A stretch of 64,000 bases of DNA from Plantago elongata (GCA_036897095.1 JAYMSP010000020.1:1-64000), one strand, 5' to 3'. Numbered from the stretch's first letter, positions 44,064 through 56,700 are shown. Notes: generated by a model from the sequence alone, not told the origin. Program-made: numbers and translations.

Positions 44064-47000
44064 ATGTTGGAAAATCTACTCCATCATCCAAAGGGCAGAA
44101 TCGTCACCTCAAACCTCCACCCCATGCTTGCCGGCGGCGCCGCGGTGGTTGATGCGATTGGGACCAGATTCAATCAGCTTGCTTCCGTCAATGGCGGCGG
44201 CGCTACCCTCGCCTTCACGGCCTTTGCTGGTCTCGCGATTGCCCTTGCCGTCTTCTACACCACTAGGTATAATTACCTCTATCAACCTAATCTTATTTAC
44301 AAATCACAGTAGTAGTACTAAAACTTAGAAATGTATACTCATTGCTGACCAAAGCTCTTTAGAGATGCCCTATAATGAGTAATTTGTGCAGAAACAAGTT
44401 AGAAATTACTCAAAGTGTTTTCCTATGATTGTAATTGCTTGATTGAACTTCAAATCTTCATATTATATTCTACAAACAACTGAATTCTTCAGTAAAGTGA
44501 TCACTAAGAATAAGTATGAAATTACTCGGAAGTATTTTCCTATAATTATAAATTTGTAATTACTTGATTGAACTTCAAATCTTCATAATATATTTTACAA
44601 ACAAGTGAATTATTTAGTAAACTGACCGCTAAGAAGTGTAATGTTCAGAATGTTGTACAACTAGGAAGCAAAGTGATGTTAAAAATGTTGTACAAACCTT
44701 TTGAGTTTCCAGGAAGAGTATTTTTACAGAAATAACTCAGTGGAACTCAACAGACTGAAATAAGTTATAATTGAGTAATGATATTTTCCTATTCAGGATG
44801 GTAATTGCTTGATTTAATTTCGGGTCTTCATAGTATGATCTGGAAATTAGTTCATTAGTCTCAGCTCATCCATTACTTCACAGTGCCTGTCTATTGTTTA
44901 GGAAAGTTTAATCTTCATTTTCTTGAGGATTAGATGAAGTATTGCTTGTTTAACTTGTTGACTAATTACTTCACTTAGTTCATGCTGTCTATTCTATTAG
45001 ATGGTAATCAGTTTCCATATATTTATTGGTTAGACCAAGCTATAGGATTCTAGGTTTTAATAGTTTTAATACTACTTTTCAGGGCAATTCGGTTTGAATA
45101 CACCAATGTTGTTATGAGTGCAGAAGGTTTTTAATCCTGCCGAGAAACTTGTTTACTTTACTCCTTGAGTTTTTTATTCCAGGGATTCTGTTGTGCATTT
45201 CACAGTACTGATGAGTTTTTCTATACAGCTATAGACAGATTTTGGTGGTAACTTCTCCTTTTCTACAATTGTTTTTCAAAATGCCCGTACACTTGGTTTT
45301 TTAGCAGTAGAGTGTTATACTATAAGCAAGCATATGCTAGGGGATGGTTCTGGCTATCGAATGTGCCTGCAATTTGCTCAAGTGCCTTTTAGCAAATGGC
45401 AAGAGTTTTATCATGCCTTATACATCCCCCCTCCCCCACTGCTCCCCCTCTCCATATCCCCTCCTATTTGTAGGTGTGTGCTATCTGGTCAATTACTCAT
45501 TAGCAACTTTTTTAGGATCCTTTGATCTGGGGGTGAAATGTTATGAAGGACTCAGAAATTCTGAACATTTGAAAATTTTCTTTTGCGAATTTGCCATTCT
45601 AAAATGACTTGTACTATTCCCTATCTTCTCTCTCTTTGTAGTGGATCTGAAAGCTAATTGTCAAATGTCAATTTGTCTTGATATTTATAGTTCTAATGAT
45701 GATGGTCTGATGCTTTATTCAATGGAGCATGCCAAATAATAGTGCTCAACCGCGGTACAGACAATATGTTGTGTGTGTGCTTGACTTAATTACAATTTGA
45801 GTTTTTGCCAGGGAGATTTTTGTGCCTTCTGTTATTAATTTTGATGATACACTACATCTGTTCCTAAAAAGGAAAAACTTTACAAAAATTAATTTCTAAA
45901 TATTGTTACTTTGTAGATAGCAATAAAGTTCTTTGGCTTTTTTTCAATGATATACTTATATTTGTAAATATATATTACTTGTCTTTTTTAAATGAAAACA
46001 GTGAGCTGGAAAATTCACTTTCACATCTTGCTATTCGAATAACATTGGTAACCTCCTTATAGAATGATCCAAAAGGTTCTGCTAAAAAAAAGTTCATTTG
46101 AATTTTGGCATCTCAAGAAAGATTTCTTTTCTTAAAGTTCCTTTCATGGTATATATTTATGTTGTCTGATTAATCAACCTTCTTCTGTTTTCATCATTGG
46201 AGAAGTACAGCGAGTGGATTCCAATGACAAAATCTTGCATGTCTTATATTTTACATGGTCATACATTGTTATCCAAGTACAAATGTATCATAAGTACTTT
46301 TATGCTTTACAGGAGTCGAAGCAAATCACCATGGTCGCGAAGAAAACGAAAACAAATTCTCTCACGTGAACAATGGAAATCAATGTTCACGCCAGATGGA
46401 AAGCTCCATGAGAATGGAGCGAGGTTTCTGAAGAAAGTTCGAAGTGGAGTGAGTCGCACTTCTATGTAGTTTCATTTTCATCTTCGCAGAACTTGAATTA
46501 TGCTTTTTCCTGTCTTAAATGACTGACACTTTCCTTTTTTTTCGTGTTAATAGGGTGTTGATCCAAGTATTCGGGCAGAGGTTTGGCCATTTCTTCTTGG
46601 AGTGTAAGTCGGTTCATATTTTGGAACTTTATTGACATGCGAAAAACAAACAAAAAAAACTGAGATACACAGTTGTATAGACACATTGTGATATCCGTTT
46701 CTTCTTTGCCAATGTGCATAAATGACACTAGAAATATTTGAGGAAATGATTCTTCAAACAGCAATTATTGCTTTAACTGATTTGCAATGTTTTTCCATGT
46801 ATCCGATTTGTGGACTGTTTACTTAAATTTCCAATTGTTATCATGCTTCGCTATCATCAATTGGTTTACGTTATAGGTGTGATGATTTGTTTTATCCTGT
46901 CAATTCATCACTGCATCCTTCCCTTAACCTCTGAAGCCCCTCGATGCGCCCTCATTTCATAATTCTTTCAAGAGCAAAAGGCATTTGCTTCTTGTGTTTA

Positions 47001-48956
47001 TAGTAGTACCAGTTGCTAGTCTTATGGCTATGGTCACACACATTCTTTTGTCTGTTGTTTCTACTTTGAAGGAAAATATGTCAAGAGCACAAGTTGCGTG
47101 CCAGCTGCCTTATTCGTTCAGAAACTGTTTATTTTTTTATTATTATTTTTTTGAAACGGCTAAAGGTGACTCGAACCCCGGACCTATTGTTATTTATTAT
47201 ATTAAAGTAATGAATAAGGGCAATCCTTCTAATGGGGGATAGTCCAAATTCATGCCATATAAATTTCACTTGATATTCTTTGAACTCCGGCATGTAACAC
47301 ACTACATGAATTTCTCTATCATTTCCTGCTATTTATTTCAGTTGTGTGATTAATATATGGTGGTTGTTGTTTATAGAGAATTTATGCAAGTTCATCAACA
47401 TCTCTGACTTTGTCAGTCTGTTTTTGCTATAGATTTCTTTTCAAAGATCAACTAGCCTATTGCAAAGCCATTTCTGCAATAACCGTTACTTTATTTATTC
47501 TGCAGCTATGACCTATCAAGTACTAAAGAAGAACGGGATGCAATTACAACTCAGAAAAGGTAATATCATGAACTTCAGTACAACTTTAACCTTTCAGGAC
47601 AAAGAAATGCTATTACTGCCTGGCCTTCTAATTTGAACTTGACTCATGTCTCTTCGAACTGATTCATTGTGATGTCTGGGTTCAAACTTAATTATACACA
47701 TCCTTGGCACCATGCTTTGCAGGGAAGAATATGAAAAGCTACGAATTCGTTGTCGCCGACTTCTCAGACAGAACACTGAACTCTTCAAGGTAACGAAAGC
47801 TGATGAACCTAAAAAACGTGATGGTGGAAGTCTTCCTGTAACCGCAGAATCTCCTGACTCAGAAGATGTGGACTCAAGGGAATTACTTTGTGGTGAGGTA
47901 GTGTTACAGTCTAATGACACAGACCAACCTACAAGCATGATGATGGATGGAGATTCTAGTTCAAAGAAAATCACTGATCCATCTGTCTCCTCCAATTCCG
48001 ACTCCTCAGACTCAGACTCCTCAAATGCCCCTGAAGTTAGCGAATCTTTGAACTTCACAGAAAGCACTGAGGAAACTGATACTCACGGATCCTTAAATGA
48101 GGATTCATCTCCATTGGACACGGAAGCCCAGTCAGAACTCCGTAACTCTGAAGATTTCACTACATGGCAGCGAATTATCCGTCTAGATGCAATTCGAGCC
48201 AATGGAGAATGGATTGAATATTCCCCAGAACAAGCAGCAATATCAGATGCTAAGGCGCAACTTGCTGCCAATGATGTAGGATTGAAGGATTATGAGCATC
48301 TTGATTCTGGGAGGATCTTCCACGCAGCCCGTTTAGTTGCTATTCTTGAGGCCTATGCACTTTATGACCCGGAAATTGGCTATTGCCAGGGAATGAGTGA
48401 TCTACTTTCTCCGATAACTTGTATAATTACAGAAGACCACTTGGCTTTCTGGTGTTTCGTGGGATTCATGAAAAAAGCTCGTCATAATTTCAGGCTCGAT
48501 GAGGTGGGTATTAGGAGGCAGCTGAATACTGTTTCAAAAATCATCAAGTGCAAGGATTCTCATCTTTATAGGCACTTGGAGAAACTCCAGGCAGAAGATT
48601 GCTTTTTTGTTTACAGAATGGTAGTAGTTCTCTTCAGAAGGGAACTAACCTTCGAACAAACTCTGTGCCTTTGGGAGGTCATGTGGGCTGATCAGGCTGC
48701 AATTAGGGCTAGAATCGGGAAATCTGCATGGAGCATGATAAGGCAGCAGGCTCCTCCGACTGAAGATCTACTGCTTTATGCAATAGCAGCTTCAGTGTTG
48801 CAGAGGAGGAAGCAAATCATAGAGACATATAGCAGCATGGATGAGATATTGAGGGAGTGCAATGCTATGGCCGGTCATCTTGATGTTTGGAAGCTTCTAG
48901 ATGATGCTCATGGTTTGGTGGTGAGACTCCATGATAAAGTAGAGACACCCTTATGA
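44064..48956 (+). CDS. TBC-domain Rab GTPase-activating protein (At5g53570-like)
   Basis: Promotes GTP hydrolysis by Rab/Ypt GTPases in membrane traffic. Five exons: 44064-44266, 46313-46448, 46554-46603, 47506-47559 and 47723-48956, encoding 558 residues. Conserved plant TBC features include SPWSRRKRKQILSREQWKSM, RSGGVDPSIRAEVWPFLLGV, and YDLSSTKEERDAI. A long acidic Ser-rich insertion (about residues 180-270) splits the domain. Both catalytic fingers are intact: IRLDAIR (IxxDxxR arginine finger) and GYCQGMSDLL (YxQ glutamine finger). Exon 1 is unusual: it encodes a 19-residue hydrophobic stretch, ATLAFTAFAGLAIALAVFY, able to form a membrane helix, before the conserved part. The first intron is over 2 kb and contains tandem repeats. 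Exon 1's start is the least certain part; everything from exon 2 on is secure. Confidence 0.92.
44397..44850 (+). repeat. Tandem repeats of about 115 bp in TBC intron 1
   Basis: Unit 1 (44397-44511) and unit 2 (44512-44636) share GAAATTACTC, TTTTCCTAT, ATTACTTGATTGAACTTCAA and ATCTTCATA in order. A third, more diverged unit starts near 44762 (TAAGTTATAATTGAGTAATG, TTTTCCTATTCAGG, GGTAATTGCTTGATT). The second and third units are separated by about 125 bases. Confidence 0.8.
47140..47230 (-). mobile_element. SINE-like fragment with a B-box motif
   Basis: On the minus strand the segment contains GGGGTTCGAGTCACC, a good match to the RNA polymerase III B-box (GGTTCGAnnCY). It then ends in an A-rich tail, seen on the plus strand as TTATTATTATTTTTTTG. 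It lies in intron 3 of the TBC gene. No clear A-box or target duplication was recognised, so it is probably an old or partial tRNA-derived SINE. Confidence 0.35.
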
Positions 48957-49691
48957 TGTGTGTGAGCGGAATCCCACCTTAGTAATTATTGATGGCTTGT
49001 TACTTTGGGGGATTGCACCAAGGTTACAGGCTTACAGCGATAGGCTGCCTGGTTGGCTTGTTATGATGACTTGTACCCAATCCCAGCGGAGTATCAAAGA
49101 CTTGATTTTACTAGCTATTAACTAAATTGTCGAACTTTCACCTGAGCTTCAATGGATACATGTAAGTAGTGAATTGGAAGAATTTCTATGATGACTACTA
49201 TGAACCTAAATACTGACTGGTGGCATCTTTCAAGTTAAATTAGGAGGGTACGAATTTCTAACAGCTTACTAGAAATTGTTGTGCTTAAATTGGTGCATTT
49301 CAGTAAGATCTGATGCATCTAAAGTCTAAACACCTCCTGATAATTACCAAAAATATGTGTGCTACCTAAAAGGTTCTTTATCCAAGTGATCCCTGTACTT
49401 TTACTGAGTTGGGAGTCTAATTTGGAGAACTTCATATTGGCACAAGATGGTATTCACTCCGTCCCAAAACGTCACAATGTGTAATTTGTATCGAAATGGA
49501 AAATATTTACCTGCAGTTTACTTTAAAGTCAAAAAAATATGAAGTTCTATTGAATAGAGAAGACACCCAGAAAGAATTAACATCATGACCTTTAGACATT
49601 TCGAACTAAGAAGTATTCAGAAACCAATAGACGCAATATACCGGGATTTGTAAGCATTGCAAATTTTAAGCATTATCCATCAAAGTGATGA

Positions 49692-49753
49692 CCGGGATGC
49701 AATTACAACTCAGCAAAGGTAATATCACGATTCGCAAACTTCAGTACAACTAT
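49692..49753 (+). pseudogene. Duplicated TBC exon 4/intron 4 junction fragment
   Basis: The segment repeats CGGGATGCAATTACAACTCA, then AAAGGTAATATCA, then AACTTCAGTACAACT, exactly as in 47534-47587 of the TBC gene, across the exon 4 donor site. Differences are a few substitutions and about eight extra bases. It lies about 2.2 kb downstream of its source, within the probable 3' untranslated region of the cytochrome b5 gene on the other strand. Confidence 0.85.
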
Positions 49754-49978
49754 AAGGCAACTGATGACACATAAAAAAAGAAACCCATAAAGGGCAATAA
49801 TACATATGTTACGACAGTTCATAAGAGCTGTGTCATGATAAAAAAAGAATAGACCAAAGGTAACCAACACCATTTTAAATTTTAGCACATTCAGTCTGGA
49901 ATGAGAGAAATGGTCAGAGATCTCCGTTCACTAACCGACAACAAAATTATCTTAAGGATAAATTCTAACTCTACTTGA

Positions 49979-51217
49979 TCATTTCTCCTTGGTGTAGAGT
50001 CGGACAGCGAAGGCCAAACCCAAGATCAAGAGAGGCACAAGGAACTGCAAAACCTTAATCGTGAACTCAGAAGTCTTGTCTTGATTATATGAAGGATCGT
50101 TAGGGATGTAAGTGCGTTTCAGGGGAACAGTAGCTTTGTCTATCTCGCCAATGTAATATTGGTCCAACATGTCCCTGGCATTGTCACTGTGACCAACATC
50201 TTCGAAGTCGGTGGTTGCATCTTTTCCTGCAATAGTTGACAATGCGTGTTACAATTTCTGCACACGTACACTTATGTAAAGATGAGTTACAAAATGAATT
50301 GGACCAATGAAATATTACCTGTTGCAGATAGCAAAACTTCATCACCTCCAGGATGGTCATCCATGAATGGGGTAATATCATAAACCTGAAAAAAGAAATA
50401 AGAAAAGAAAAAGACGTTCACTTGTCATGGACTTGGCACAAAACGATTAACAAGTTGTATACTATCCCAGAACACATGCGCACAGCTTTAGTGAAAAGGA
50501 AAAAAGAATATAAACACAACAAAATGTTTCAATCAAGAATTTTATTAGTATAGTTTATCCCATTCCCATAACCAACTTGATGGTGAATCAGATATCTCAA
50601 ATAACATAAACAAGATAGCTTGCACATATCCATAACCAATCAAAATGTTTCAATCAAGAATTACGGTTGATAAATGCATGGCAAAAAGAAGAGGTAAAAG
50701 TTTTAAGCCGAATATGTGGAACCATAACTTGAGCATCTTATACATAGGAATCCAAACAAACTAGAGCATTACACTGTTGAGTGTTGTCTTCTTATATTCT
50801 AAGGCTCTAAACTAACTAGATCCTACACTGTGTTCTTATGATAAGACATGAATCTCTCAAACTCCAATGATTTGAGAAGAAATGAAATACTCACTGTAGA
50901 ATCTAGATCGAATCAAATAAGCTAAGCACGATTCTCAGGACACTAGATCCCAATTCTATACTAGATAGCAGATATCGATCATTAAAAAATAGGCTTAGAT
51001 CCTCATCATGACTACAAGTCTACAACAACCAATTTCTCATAAAAGCATCAAATCTGAATAACCAGTGTCATGATAGAAAATTGATCTCACTCAAAAAATA
51101 GAGATACATGATTGGGAGATCCGATCTGACCTTTCCGCTGATAATGAGCCAACAATCCTTGGTCTTGTTATGCTTGGCAACATCCTCGAACAAGAGAACC
51201 TTCGGATCGGAAGCCAT
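49979..51217 (-). CDS. CYB5: Cytochrome b5, ER-anchored
   Basis: Electron donor to fatty-acid desaturases, hydroxylases and some P450s on the ER membrane. Three exons on the minus strand: 51131-51217, 50319-50385 and 49979-50226, encoding 133 residues, the normal size. The haem-binding core has both axial histidines: DDHPGGDEVLL (first His in HPGG) and FEDVGHSDNARDML (second His). The C-terminal hydrophobic tail, VLQFLVPLLILGLAFAVRLY, followed by TKEK is a tail anchor with a short lumenal end. Introns fall after ISGK and within ATGK, as in plant CYB5 genes. The start MASDPKVLLFEDVAKHN is typical. No damage was seen. The 3' UTR probably contains the copied TBC fragment. Confidence 0.96.
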
Positions 51218-52783
51218 TTCCTTAAAACCACAACAGAATTCACCAATCAAAACCAAAAATCTCACTAAAACTATCGGTTTCAAACTTTCAACAGATAGGT
51301 AGAGATACTAATTAATAGTACTAATAGATAGTAGAGCAAAAGTGAAAAGGTAGGTAGATTGGAATATTCATCGATCGAGAAGAAAAAGACTTACGAGTGA
51401 TGAGAGAGAGAGGAAAGTAGCTAACTTTTCTCGACCTTTTCTTTTCTTTCTCTCTCAGATTTGCAGCTCCAAGCAAGTGATGGCATCAAAATGATTAGCA
51501 GTCCCAAATTTATAGACCGGTTTGGTTTGATTCGGTTCGGTCTAATCTGGAGTGCGATGACAATTCGACCACCCATCATTGCCTGGAAACCCCACCTAAC
51601 AACCAAACCAACAATTCATTTTCATCCCCAATAATCAATATCATCATTTCTCAACGACAAAAACATGCTTATTATGAACCCATTCTATATTGCTCAAGGT
51701 ATAAAGTTTTATTAACCAGATGGAAGCTTGGATCAATGGTAGTTTTTACATACTCGTTATTAGTGAATGACTCGTCGACTAGGGGTAGAACTCAAACTCA
51801 AAATAAAATTTATAATACATCGTAGCGTGTCGAAATTTATGAACAGATTATACAATGTGAAAAATAAATATCTTTTCAACATTGTATCAAATGTCATAAA
51901 TACATATAAAGAGAGTGCCAAATGTGAATTAATTGAATTGAACACGGTCATATATATTGCAATAGGTGTTAAAATAATTTCCTACATATTGTACACATGA
52001 ATGACAAAGCTACTTCTTAACTTGTTGAACACGATTATAAATCATGTTGGTTGTAGTGTCATATATTTTACTCTCTTTGTCGCAAGTTAATACCTTCAAT
52101 ACTCTCTCATGGCAACTCTAGAGAGAGCAGCATATGAACTGACTATGGTTAGATACGGGTGAGGGGTAGAGGCCGACATGTGGGAGATGGTAGAAGCCAT
52201 TCGAGTGGAAATTTAGTATGGAGTGAAAATTCCAACCCATGTGGGCATGAACTAGAGACTTTGATACCAAGATAGAATTCAATCTCACCTAAAATCTCAA
52301 ACTTGTAGAGAGATGTAGAATCTAACCATTTATATTGATACTCTAATAGGAGAGATTGCTCATTAGAGCATTACTCTTGTTTATGGTCATATCGAAATGC
52401 AATAGATGCATATGGGGAACTATCTCATATAAATTGGTACGGAACTTCGTCTTGTCAGAGGGGCTTATCATCTTTAATTGGAATATAAAGATGGTAACTA
52501 TGAGCCTTGTGCTATTAATAATATGTTTGCCTCAATAATATGTTTTCTAAGTTAGTAACTATGATCCTTGTGCTATGAATAAATATAAACTTTGATCAAG
52601 ATCCTGAAATCATTATCACGCACTTAAACCGCAGGACGACCTCATGTTTAGGGAATTCATAACAATTAATTTTGTTGAAACATTCTACTGTAAAATTTAA
52701 TATATTTTTGGTGGGTTGAGATATGCACTCAGGAATCGATGTATGCTTGCAATTCAAAAATACAATTAGAATTATACTTATTT
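51218..52783. other. CYB5 promoter and repeat-like intergenic sequence
   Basis: About 1.6 kb with no supportable gene. 51730-51800 has weak tRNA-like boxes (TGGATCAATGGTA and, about 40 bases on, GGTAGAACTCAAAC) that may mark an old SINE. Near 52258-52272 the reverse strand reads TTGGTATCAAAGTC, resembling an initiator-tRNA primer-binding site of LTR elements; no convincing LTR could be bounded. The target duplication of the Mutator element occupies 52775-52783. Confidence 0.4.
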
Positions 52784-53173
52784 GGGTAAATTACATCCAG
52801 TACCCTTATTAGATTTCTTATTACACATGGGTACTCGTTAGTTAAAGAATAACATGTAAGTCCTGATTGATAACATGTAATTACATCCAAGTTCACGGAT
52901 TTGACTTTTGACAAATTAAATCAATGAAAAACTATTTTTACCCTCATTGAATTATCAACTTTTGAAATTGACCAAACAGACTTAACTTATGGGTAACACG
53001 TGCACGACACATGTGCACCTGAATGTACAATATTTAACATATATTTAGATGTAATAAAAATTTGACCGTTATGTTTGAAAAACCAGTCGTTGAAAGTTGG
53101 TTGGGGACTTCTTATACACCATTTGTTTTTCGAAAATGTTGTTTTTGTCCGCTGAAAATTGCATAATTGAAAT

Positions 53174-53425
53174 ATGAGTTCGAATATGGATGGTTTTGGT
53201 GTTTCCGTTGTTTGTAGCGATGGTCCGAGCAATGTTATTATTCGTCCAATTTGTAAGAAATCAAGTTGCCGTAAGAAGACTATTCGTGATAAGAAGTCTC
53301 AACCTAACTATGGAAGATTTTATTGGAGTTGTGCAATTCATGGCTGGTCCGAATGGTGTCATAAGTCGGATCAAATGTGCAAGAACTTCAAAGGGGAGAT
53401 TTATAAATGCCCAACTGTTGTGTGA
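53174..53425 (+). CDS. GRF-type zinc-finger ORF inside the MULE
   Basis: An 83-codon frame starting MSSNMDGFGVSVVCSDGPSN. Residues about 27-75 fit the GRF zinc-finger pattern: CKKSSCRKKTIRDKK, then PNYGRFYWSC with the GRF/Y core, then C and CKNF spaced as metal ligands. It sits 390 bases inside the left end and points toward the transposase gene, which comes from the other end. GRF proteins bind single-stranded nucleic acid in other settings; a role for this one in transposition is an inference. It could be a short accessory protein or the first part of a longer, spliced or decayed ORF (open frames continue to 53606). Confidence 0.55.
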   Translation: MSSNMDGFGVSVVCSDGPSNVIIRPICKKSSCRKKTIRDKKSQPNYGRFYWSCAIHGWSEWCHKSDQMCKNFKGEIYKCPTVV

Positions 53426-53768
53426 ATTTATTCAACCACAACATCAACAAAATATGCAAGAAGAAGTAACAAGTGTTCGAACTATGGAAGACAGAAGACA
53501 GAAGAAGAGAGTCCTCACTACTGAAGACAAATATGTTAGCATACTTGTATGCCTAAATCAACTTGCATTGTATCTGATAGTGCAAATTGTAAAAGCATTC
53601 ATATAGTTCAAGCTAGTACTAATTGTAAGAGAAATAACATATGTATTGACCTCAATTTTCAAATGCAACAAGGTTTCAATACAAATTCAGTAGCAGAATA
53701 CTAAACATCCAACCAAAATGTGAGTTTGAAACAAAAGTAATCTAGATAGTCTAAGGAGTACTGCCAAA

Positions 53769-56700
53769 CTAAGAAGCCATCCCTCTTCCCTTGCCTCTAC
53801 CACTTTCAGTTGATCTTCCCCTTCCTCTTCCAGTTCCAGTTGGCCTACCTCTGCCCCTTGATGAATTTTCAGATGTTTTCCTTCATGTGCCACTTCCACT
53901 AGAACTACCACCTCCTCTTATTGTGCCACTTTCACTAGCACTACCTCTTCCTATGCCATTTCCACTAGCACTGCCATCATCTTCCCTAAGTATTTTTTTT
54001 CCAACTCTGGAAGTTACACTTGCAGTCTACATGCCAATAACAAATAACATTTTCAGCCTAATATTGCACAAACTGACGAATTGCTCTCTTGCTCTAATAT
54101 TGCAAAAAATAAAACTGAAATGACATGCTCTATATTGCACAATCCAACTGCATGAACTAAACATACTTGCAAAAACCAAGTAAATAAACTGAAACTGACA
54201 TGGTCTAATATATGAACTAACCAACTGCAAAAACCAACATGAACTTATAAATTAAATAGAAGTAGCCAATCTTACTTCAATTTGTGGCTTATTGTTATTT
54301 GACTGATCATGTGTTTCCTTATCTTCATTATCATCTTTGTTCTGCATGAAAATAAAAAAACATAGGTGAGCAGAAGAACCAAAGAAGGAAATAGGAAACT
54401 AATTGCAATTGTTTAATATTAGGCTCACCAAGCTTGGGCATTTCATACAATTATGCCCTCTTACACCACACAAACTACACTTACATGGTCTCCTAGACTT
54501 GTGCACAAGAACCTTTGGCTTACTTGGACCTTCACTAAGATGTTTGATCCTAGATACAGGTGGCCTGCCAGGTGGCCTCAACACATCAAGAGGTGAACAT
54601 TCCTCCTCAGTTAAGTCATTAGGCCAAAATATGTATTGTGTCACAGGTAGGATAAGCATATCATATGCTTTATTAAAGGCAGCCTTGGTATGGCTGTCAC
54701 TGATGAAATTCTCTTTATCTTCACTGTTAAGATTGATAACCACCCATGCATGCCTACATGGGATCCCATTTATATCCCACTTTCTACATTCACATGATCT
54801 AGTTTGCATGTTCATAACAAATGTGTATGAGTAGTGAAGAACCTCATACACATGTCCAGCCTCTGAAAGAAGCCTACACCTTCTGGATTGGTCATGGCTC
54901 TCATTCAATCTCTTTAGAACCCTTGGCATGACAACTGACTAACAAGTAAGACCCTTCTTCCTCCTAAATGTGACCCTCTGCATTACTTGAGTTCTCAGTC
55001 CCTACACAGAAACCAGGGTCCATTAATTTGAGGTATTAAACAAAAAAAAAAAAAGAACTACCAATAATGAATCACTTACCTCCATAATGTTAAGTATTGA
55101 GAACCCTCTAACAAGTTTCTACCCAAGCATTAAAACTTTCACTGCAGTTGTTGGTGACATGATCAATCTTGGGAGTAGGATCATATGCATGTCTTGCCCA
55201 ATATCCAATGGGGATATTTTTGAGATAGTTCCAGGCAGGTTCACTTGCAGCTTTCATCTTCATCATTGCCTTATTGTGACCATATGAGGTGTAGGCAGTT
55301 GAAGCTTACCAATAGTACTTTTTAAGATCAACACTCCCCCATTTCAATTTGAAATTGTCATAAATGTGTTTTGCACATTTTCTATTTATGACATGGGGAG
55401 ATTTTTCTTCAATAATAGGTACCAAATGAGAAGAAATGTTAATCAATCCATAAGAAACAAATTAAGAGTTACAACTGGAAGTAAACAAAGTGTTACTTTT
55501 TGTCTATCACCCATAAAGTGCCAATGTTTATCAGCATCAAAGGGACCAATGAATTGAGCAAGGCAGTGTATAAAGAACCCCCATAAATCCTTGCACTCAG
55601 GCTCCACAATGGCCCAAGCTACTGGATATATCCCAAAACCTGCATCAGTTCCTACTGCACTAAGCAAGTGGCCACCATACTTGCCTCTGAGATGACAATC
55701 ATCAAAAAATAAGAATGGGAAGCATCCATTAAGGAATCCCCTCTTCAATCCCTCTAAACCACAGAAGAATCTTTGCAATAGAGGTGGTCTTTCATAGATG
55801 GTTTGACAGTAATCTCCACAGTAGAACCAGGATTGGTCCTGAGGATCATCTATTTGTACTTTGGTGCAAGCTTAAAAGCTTCTGCAGGTTTCCCTCCCAA
55901 GATCTCCATTGCTTTCAATTTGGCTCTGTAGACTTTTATATAAGGAACAATAACTCCAAGCTTCTTATTCACCCATGTTTTCAACTTTTTTGCACTCAAG
56001 CTGGGATTCTCCCTCAAAAGTTCTAGTAGCTTACTAGCTACCCAATTGGAATCTACTTGCTTGTGATCAACCTTCCTAACACACTTGTGACCTCCATTGT
56101 AACTCCTAATCATGAAGAAGGTTTCATCATCCAAAACACCTGCAAAATGAAAGAGTAAGTATGCAACTTATGTTGAATTTCCAAACATGAAATAATAAAG
56201 TTAAATGTTACCTGCATGGAGTCTCCGTGGACAACCTTTGCCTCCACATTCAGCATTGTATCTCATGGTATCATTCTTCTTCCTCACCAAATGGAACCCC
56301 ACATAAATCACAAACTCCTTCACTCTTCTCCTTAGCTCTGCCACACTGCCAAAAACATCCCCTACTTTGAACTCCATGTCCCAATCACCATTGTTTTCTT
56401 CAAACTCATCACCAATCCAATCATCATCAATGAATTCACCTACATCTTCTTCAATTTCAACATAAGCATCATCATTTAACTCATCATCTGCATGTACATT
56501 AGGAGCCTCAATCTCAGTCTCAACATTTATCTGAGGCTCTTCACTCCCTCCATCATCAACATTCATTTCCTCAAATATGCCTCCACTTGTACCTGCCTTA
56601 TCACCATATGTTGGTGCTTTCTTATCATCCTTAGGGTCCTCTTCATCATCACTTGAACCATCATACACAATCCTTTTAAAACCTATCCCTTCATCCTCAC

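Noticed and set aside
45334-45607. Two overlapping frames in TBC intron 1
   Set aside because: Low-complexity, Pro/Ser/Cys-rich text inside a large intron with no splice support.
49450-49470. CTCCGTCCCAAAACG resembling a Stowaway terminus
   Set aside because: No opposite terminus could be found nearby, so a complete element is not supported.
51730-51800. Weak tRNA-like A-box and B-box pair
   Set aside because: Both boxes depart from consensus and no A-rich tail or flanking duplication was found; also not a functional tRNA gene.
52250-52650. Possible LTR element remnant with an initiator-tRNA primer-binding-like site on the minus strand
   Set aside because: Only the primer-site-like motif is visible; no paired LTR ends or target duplication could be located, so it was not annotated as an element.
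53687-53911. Minus-strand 74-codon frame rich in Glu, Leu and Val
   Set aside because: A different frame of the Gly/Arg-rich tail of the Mutator transposase; the Gly-Arg frame is the coding one.
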